From a virus, in IMG/VR virus record IMGVR_UViG_3300020156_000022, positions 1-64,000 of that record: a stretch of 64,000 nucleotides of DNA; one strand, given 5' to 3'. A program made the position numbers and the translations under genes. Positions 59,769 through 64,000 of this stretch are shown piece after piece. The notes below the pieces were generated by a model that had not been told where the DNA came from, searched no databases, and saw nothing but the letters and a program-made list of their open reading frames with translations. Position 1 is the first letter of the stretch; every line of letters starts with the position of its first letter.

Positions 59769-60321
59769 TTCCTTTCATGAACAAAAGCAGTCGAACATCT
59801 TCTTCAAGCTGAGCGATTGAACTATTGTTATTGAGTATGTAGTCAACTTTATCTCTAATTGCTACAGATTCTGATGCATGTCCGTCCGAAGTCACCTCGG
59901 GCCGATCAATCCAGCAGATAGATCCATGCTTTTCATGAACAAATTCGACTTCGTTTTCAAACCGACAATCAGTGATAACGTAACGAGTGTCATCCCAACT
60001 CAGCCCTGGAAATTGCTTATTGAGAATTTCAATCCAGACATCTTCGTGAAAGAAGTTTCGCCCCGCTTCAGTACCAATAACCTGAAGCAGCTTACGAACC
60101 TCGGAAATATTTCTCTTAGCCCAATCCCAGCCTGCATCAGCAATCAACTCTGAGAGCCGGATCATTCCATAATAGTGCGTAGGAATCCAAGGATCAATAA
60201 TAAGTGCTAGTTCTCGTACAGCATCTGCAAAGGCTACTTTAGTAAATCCATACTCTGAAATAAGAACCTTTGCAGCAGTATCTTTACCCGATCCCTTGAG
60301 CCCAGAAAATGCAATTAGCAT
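59737..60321 (-). CDS. Deoxynucleoside monophosphate kinase, 194 aa
   Basis: P-loop FSGLKGSGKDTAAKVL at residues 5-20; VAFADAVRELA, LLQVIGTEAGRN and VITDCRFENEVEFV are typical of the phage dNMP kinase family (T4 gp1-like). Phosphorylates dNMPs for DNA synthesis. Confidence 0.88.
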   Translation of the reverse strand: MLIAFSGLKGSGKDTAAKVLISEYGFTKVAFADAVRELALIIDPWIPTHYYGMIRLSELIADAGWDWAKRNISEVRKLLQVIGTEAGRNFFHEDVWIEILNKQFPGLSWDDTRYVITDCRFENEVEFVHEKHGSICWIDRPEVTSDGHASESVAIRDKVDYILNNNSSIAQLEEDVRLLLFMKGIDPIEPRTTD

Positions 60322-60611
60322 CAGACCTCGCTATTAAAGTTGTCTTTGATTTTATTCAAAATCTTGTTGGCTCTGCCTCGTGCATCTTCAAAAGATATGT
60401 CGCCGACTGCACCTAATTGAGTCATCTTGGCAACTACAAGAAATTCAGCTTCGGCCTCTAGTAGCTGAAAAGCGTCTCTGACAGAAAGAACATGACCAGC
60501 TATATCGTTAGCAATCAGAATTCGCTGGATATCGCTTTCATCAAGCTCTACATCAAATTTAACCCACTTGCCGGATGCTGTTTCGGCTGAGCCACCTCTA
60601 ACTATTCTCAA
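60321..60611 (-). CDS. Hypothetical protein, 96 aa
   Basis: KWVKFDVELDESDIQRILIA; alpha/beta. Coupled to its neighbours. Confidence 0.75.
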   Translation of the reverse strand: MRIVRGGSAETASGKWVKFDVELDESDIQRILIANDIAGHVLSVRDAFQLLEAEAEFLVVAKMTQLGAVGDISFEDARGRANKILNKIKDNFNSEV

Positions 60612-60871
60612 TCTTCATCCTCCTCCATAAGCAGCTCCTCATCTAAAAATTCAATGAACAGCCGTCCCGTATAGTCTATGATCTTGCACCAACCTGTGTC
60701 AAGGTTGATTTTCCAGTCGGGGAAGTCCACAGCACACCCACACGACAAATAAATAGTCTGTCCAGCTTGGTAAGCTGCACTATTAGTGAGCGTATAAGTA
60801 ATGGATTGTGTCCAATTGTGGACTCTCCCGCCACAGCTATGACACTTAACTGAAAAGTCCTCAGTATCCAT
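60608..60871 (-). CDS. Zinc-ribbon protein, 87 aa
   Basis: CHSCGGRVHNW and LSCGCAVDF, with an acidic tail (EELLMEEDED). Confidence 0.78.
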   Translation of the reverse strand: MDTEDFSVKCHSCGGRVHNWTQSITYTLTNSAAYQAGQTIYLSCGCAVDFPDWKINLDTGWCKIIDYTGRLFIEFLDEELLMEEDED

Positions 60872-60895
60872 GCCACAAGTCTAGCAAGATCTCAG

Positions 60896-63484
60896 CTAGA
60901 ACGCAATATCTGCCGTCAGCCTTTGGAATTGCTCAGGAGTCATGCCAGAAAATTCATACTGCACTATGGCCCCTCCTAAAGCCATAGAAATTATGTTTCT
61001 ATGCTTCTCAGCATCTAGCTTAGTATCAGTCTGTGGCATCAACAATTCCCCCTCCGGAGTCTGGAGAAGAACATTCCTGGAGCCGCCTGAGAGCTTGTCT
61101 AGCAATTTATTGAAATTAACCCACTGTTCTTCTGTAGGCATGTGATCAATAATTACAACAACTCTTTCAGCTTGCTGCTTAGGACCGCAACCCTCAGGGT
61201 CTTCTAGATAAGCTTTTTCTTTTAGCTTCTTATCAATTTCTGCTGTAGAAGTGAACTTCTCTGCCTCAGATCCAAGTGTAGGTAAGTATATATTCCTAGG
61301 AGTATGGGCTACAGTCTCATCTACTTCTTCAGGAGTTGGAGGTTCCATTACAGTACCTTCAGAGATTCTGTTTGCTGGTTCATCTTCAAGTGTAGGTAAG
61401 TATATATCTCCTGGAGTAAGTACAGGACCATCTTCTACTTGGATAGCTCCATCTTCAAGAAGCTTAATCTCCTTAACTGATCCCCAACGCTTTCCTACAT
61501 GCCAATCAGCTTTCATCATAGGCCACCCCGGTACTGGAAAGATTACCGCAGGTTGAAGAACACGAATAACGTCAGCTGGATTAAGGCTGCGATGCACATA
61601 AAACTCCAGTGCATCGTGGACATTCATGAACAGCCTTACTTTATCTTTCCAACCCATTTTACGAATAGCCTTACGAGCACGAACCATTCCAATTCTGACG
61701 TAATCACCAGTAGCTCCACCTTGTACAGGATAGTTGAAGCAAGCTCTTTCTCCGCCTTCACGAATCCAACGGCGAGAATCGGTAAGTTCCCAAATAGGAA
61801 TCATACGACCAAATTTGGTAACTACATGTCCGTGCTGATAGCCGAATTCAACCTGCTTTTCGGTAAATCGCTTAAGCTTAGGAAAAGCAGCAAAATATTG
61901 ATTGAACAGATCTTCTGCCTCTTCTCTGGAGACATTAAGTCTTTTACCCAAAGCAATAGGAGTCATACCGAACAAAAGGCCGAAACCAATAGTCTTAGCC
62001 TTGGATCGATATTCTTTTGTTACTTGATCTTTAGATAGCTTGAACATCATCATAGCTACCTTGGTGTGAACATCCTCATCGTTTTCGAATGCTTCGATGA
62101 GTGCTGTCTCATTTGCCAATCCTGCGGCTGCTCGATATTCAGCCTGAGACAGGTCAAATCCTAGAATATAGTAATCATCAGGTGCGATTACCGCGTCACG
62201 GAAATTCAATTTATAGCTGGTGCCGTCTGCCAACTTGTAGTAATAACTCAGCGGAGTCTTACCATCATCATCTTTCAGGTTTACTGATGGCTGATTTTGC
62301 TGGTTAGGATTAGCGGAACTGAATCGAGCAGTGCGCACATAACTTTGGTTCAATGAAGGATGCACCATACCATCCGGAGCATATCCGTAATCCTTGGCAT
62401 ATTTATCCAAGAAAGATGTAGTCAGTCGCTTCATGTTCTTATAGTTGGAAATCTTCTTAACTACAGGATTCTTTTCTGCCAAAATATCCAGAGCCATCTT
62501 CCCAGTAGACATTTTTTTGTCTTCCTTGGCGGCACCCTTAGTACTTGTGGTATAGACATTTACCGTCAGACCCAGACGCTCGAACAGGATCTCAGATAGC
62601 TGTTTAGGGCTCCCCAGATTAATGTTGAGCTTAGTTCCTGGCATGCCTAGTAGTTCGGCTAGCTCAGACTGAATTTCGTCATTTAATTTGGCTGTAAACT
62701 CCTTGGCTCGATCAGACGCCTCCTGCATGAAAAACCAGTCATAGCGGATGCCGCAGTCCTCCATATCACAAATGACATAGACAACTTCCATATCCACTTT
62801 ATAAACTAGTTGATCTTTCACTTTAGGGTACTGATCAAGATGTAAAGCTAAACACCATAGGGCGTCTTCACATGCATACGTTACTACCTTTGAACTGAGA
62901 TCTAGTACATTAAATCGAAAAGCCTTTTTCTTCTTCTCAGTAAGGTGCTCGAACAGTTCTTCGAACTTAATCATCTTGTGTCCGAATTTGTTCAGTACCA
63001 GATCCTTTAGACCAAAATCCTGAAACTCTCGGGTGATATAAGCTTCTACCTGAGTATCTGACCTGGCAGGAAAATACCCGCTAGATTCTCGAACGTCTTT
63101 TCCAAAAATAGGATGATCTGATAATATCTCACGAAAAAACCGTGCCATGCGTCTAAGTTCGAAACCTAAATTGTGCGCAACGATCAATCCTGATTGGAAT
63201 GACTTCCAGAGAATTTCTGCGATAGCTAGATGATCAGTAAGATTTTCAGCAAAGTCATGAGCCATAGGAACATACCTTGCCCAATTAAGAGAATTGGTAA
63301 AACTGAAACCTACTAACAGATTTGTTTCTAGCTTTAGTGATCCTCGATCATCATCTTCTCCATGATACCCTGTTTCAATATCAAAGCCGATAGGCAGACC
63401 CTTATCGATCATGCCTGCCCAGAATTTTTCTAATTCCTCTACAGATCTTACAATGTCGTAGTTTTTAGTTACTACAGTTGACAT
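60896..63484 (-). CDS. polA: Family A DNA polymerase with 3'-5' exonuclease, 862 aa
   Basis: Exonuclease motifs GFDIETG, IVAHNLGFE and YACEDALWC in the first 230 residues; polymerase motif A YYILGFDLSQAEYRAA, motif B EYRSKAKTIGFGLLFG, motif C LFMNVHDALEFYV. After about residue 640 there is an extra C-terminal part of nearly 200 residues that ordinary Pol I lacks. It starts with two in-frame copies of the dispersed repeat (each giving IYLPTL) and ends in a small domain (RNVLLQTPEGELLMPQ then GGAIVQYEF) that I cannot assign. Replicative polymerase, probably with the clamp at 29172. Confidence 0.93.
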   Translation of the reverse strand: MSTVVTKNYDIVRSVEELEKFWAGMIDKGLPIGFDIETGYHGEDDDRGSLKLETNLLVGFSFTNSLNWARYVPMAHDFAENLTDHLAIAEILWKSFQSGLIVAHNLGFELRRMARFFREILSDHPIFGKDVRESSGYFPARSDTQVEAYITREFQDFGLKDLVLNKFGHKMIKFEELFEHLTEKKKKAFRFNVLDLSSKVVTYACEDALWCLALHLDQYPKVKDQLVYKVDMEVVYVICDMEDCGIRYDWFFMQEASDRAKEFTAKLNDEIQSELAELLGMPGTKLNINLGSPKQLSEILFERLGLTVNVYTTSTKGAAKEDKKMSTGKMALDILAEKNPVVKKISNYKNMKRLTTSFLDKYAKDYGYAPDGMVHPSLNQSYVRTARFSSANPNQQNQPSVNLKDDDGKTPLSYYYKLADGTSYKLNFRDAVIAPDDYYILGFDLSQAEYRAAAGLANETALIEAFENDEDVHTKVAMMMFKLSKDQVTKEYRSKAKTIGFGLLFGMTPIALGKRLNVSREEAEDLFNQYFAAFPKLKRFTEKQVEFGYQHGHVVTKFGRMIPIWELTDSRRWIREGGERACFNYPVQGGATGDYVRIGMVRARKAIRKMGWKDKVRLFMNVHDALEFYVHRSLNPADVIRVLQPAVIFPVPGWPMMKADWHVGKRWGSVKEIKLLEDGAIQVEDGPVLTPGDIYLPTLEDEPANRISEGTVMEPPTPEEVDETVAHTPRNIYLPTLGSEAEKFTSTAEIDKKLKEKAYLEDPEGCGPKQQAERVVVIIDHMPTEEQWVNFNKLLDKLSGGSRNVLLQTPEGELLMPQTDTKLDAEKHRNIISMALGGAIVQYEFSGMTPEQFQRLTADIAF
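61272..61299 (-). repeat. Dispersed repeat, copy 5, inside polA
   Basis: Identical core to copies 1-4; in frame it encodes PRNIYLPTLG. Confidence 0.88.
61386..61413 (-). repeat. Dispersed repeat, copy 6, inside polA
   Basis: One-base-shifted variant at one end (atatctcct for atattcct); in frame it encodes GDIYLPTLE. Confidence 0.85.
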
Positions 63485-63514
63485 ATATTCTCCTAGTGTT
63501 GATTACAGGGAACA

Positions 63515-63937
63515 CTATATCCCATATGATTTTTCATCTTCTTTAGATTTTTTCGTATGGCAAGTACTACAAAGCATCTGTAAATTATCTGGGTGGTGCT
63601 TGCAACTAAAACGAGACTTATCTCCGCGACGAGGAATAATATGATCGCAGGTCATCTCGTCTCCACGTAGTCTTACTATGTTCTCACACAGGCCACAGTC
63701 AGCGCAATGGCTATGGCGAGGTTCACCATGACTACGTATACAGTTACATTTGCGCCTAGATAACTTAACAGCTAACTGTCTAGCTAAAAAATAACGGTGG
63801 TGCAGACGCCATGCCTCAAGACATGATCCACTGCACCACCTTTTTTGTTCAGGTTTAAGCTGTCCAGAACACCAGCGACAATCACTATCCTTGCCAGACC
63901 AGCTAGATAGCGTACAATGAAGAGGATTTACTGTCAT
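63515..63937 (-). CDS. HNH endonuclease, 140 aa
   Basis: Two N-terminal zinc pairs (CRWCSGQL...WCSGSC), further Cys/His, then MTCDHIIPRRGDKSRFSCKH and LQMLCSTCHTKKS. Start at the second ATG (63937). Lies just upstream of polA, a usual spot for homing genes. The last 60 bases of the window hold no identifiable gene. Confidence 0.87.
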   Translation of the reverse strand: MTVNPLHCTLSSWSGKDSDCRWCSGQLKPEQKRWCSGSCLEAWRLHHRYFLARQLAVKLSRRKCNCIRSHGEPRHSHCADCGLCENIVRLRGDEMTCDHIIPRRGDKSRFSCKHHPDNLQMLCSTCHTKKSKEDEKSYGI

Positions 63938-64000
63938 AGGCAATCACAATAGAGCGAAAAGCCCAGCCGAAACCCACAAGGCTAATTTGTGTAATGATTG

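Overview
The window is almost entirely coding on the minus strand, at high density, with small genes that overlap at TAATG or ATGA junctions and repeated clusters of tRNA genes. It reads as the early/replication half of a large double-stranded DNA phage of an actinobacterium, most likely Streptomyces. Evidence for the host: two DUF397 proteins (a family otherwise typical of Streptomyces), an Lsr2 homologue, a GPGG-motif membrane peptide, GTG and TTG starts, and several apparently leaderless genes. I found no plus-strand gene I would defend.

Layout on the + coordinates (transcription runs right to left). 1-20 kb: many short transcription units, each headed by a strong TTGACA-N17-TAnnnT promoter and often closed by a hairpin. 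They carry small hypothetical, membrane and zinc-ribbon proteins, a kinase-like protein, a phosphoribosyltransferase, Lsr2, thymidylate synthase, a DUF397 protein, an HNH gene and the C-terminal half of a Rad50/SbcC-type ATPase. 20-29 kb: serine tRNAs, four tandem paralogues, a nucleotidyltransferase-like protein, a DEDDh exonuclease and three secreted lipoproteins, one with a parallel beta-helix. 29-33 kb: sliding clamp, Cas4/RecB-type nuclease and Mre11/SbcD-type nuclease. 34-44 kb: tRNAs, a SLOG protein, a Ro60 (TROVE) protein next to Y-RNA-like tRNA mimics, a NUDIX hydrolase, a second DUF397 protein and a transglycosylase. 44-52 kb: N-terminal half of the Rad50-type ATPase, dCTP deaminase, a staphylococcal-nuclease-like protein and a dense tRNA region. 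52-54.5 kb: two tail/fibre-like proteins. 54.5-64 kb: HNH enzymes, a DUF932 protein, RecA, a gp32-like ssDNA-binding protein, dNMP kinase and a family A DNA polymerase.

The genes fit one programme: phage-controlled replication and recombination (polymerase, clamp, SSB, RecA, Rad50/Mre11, Cas4-like nuclease), nucleotide supply (ThyA, Dcd, dNMP kinase, NUDIX, phosphoribosyltransferase), translation support (about 26 canonical tRNAs), and RNA handling (Ro60 with Y RNAs, DEDDh exonuclease).

The most unusual signals are: (i) nine tRNA genes plus one tRNA-like RNA that end in discriminator-C-start codon, so that the next ORF begins exactly two bases after the acceptor stem; (ii) two RNAs beside Ro60 that are circularly permuted tRNAs, the expected shape of a Y RNA; (iii) a Rad50/SbcC gene split at its zinc hook into two genes 27 kb apart, with an HNH cassette and a leftover copy of the old C-terminus beside one half; (iv) a 27-28 bp repeat found upstream of four small genes and twice in frame inside the DNA polymerase; (v) a family of 88-127 nt tRNA-like RNAs without a normal anticodon arm. 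All structures were worked out by eye; no folding or database search was run.
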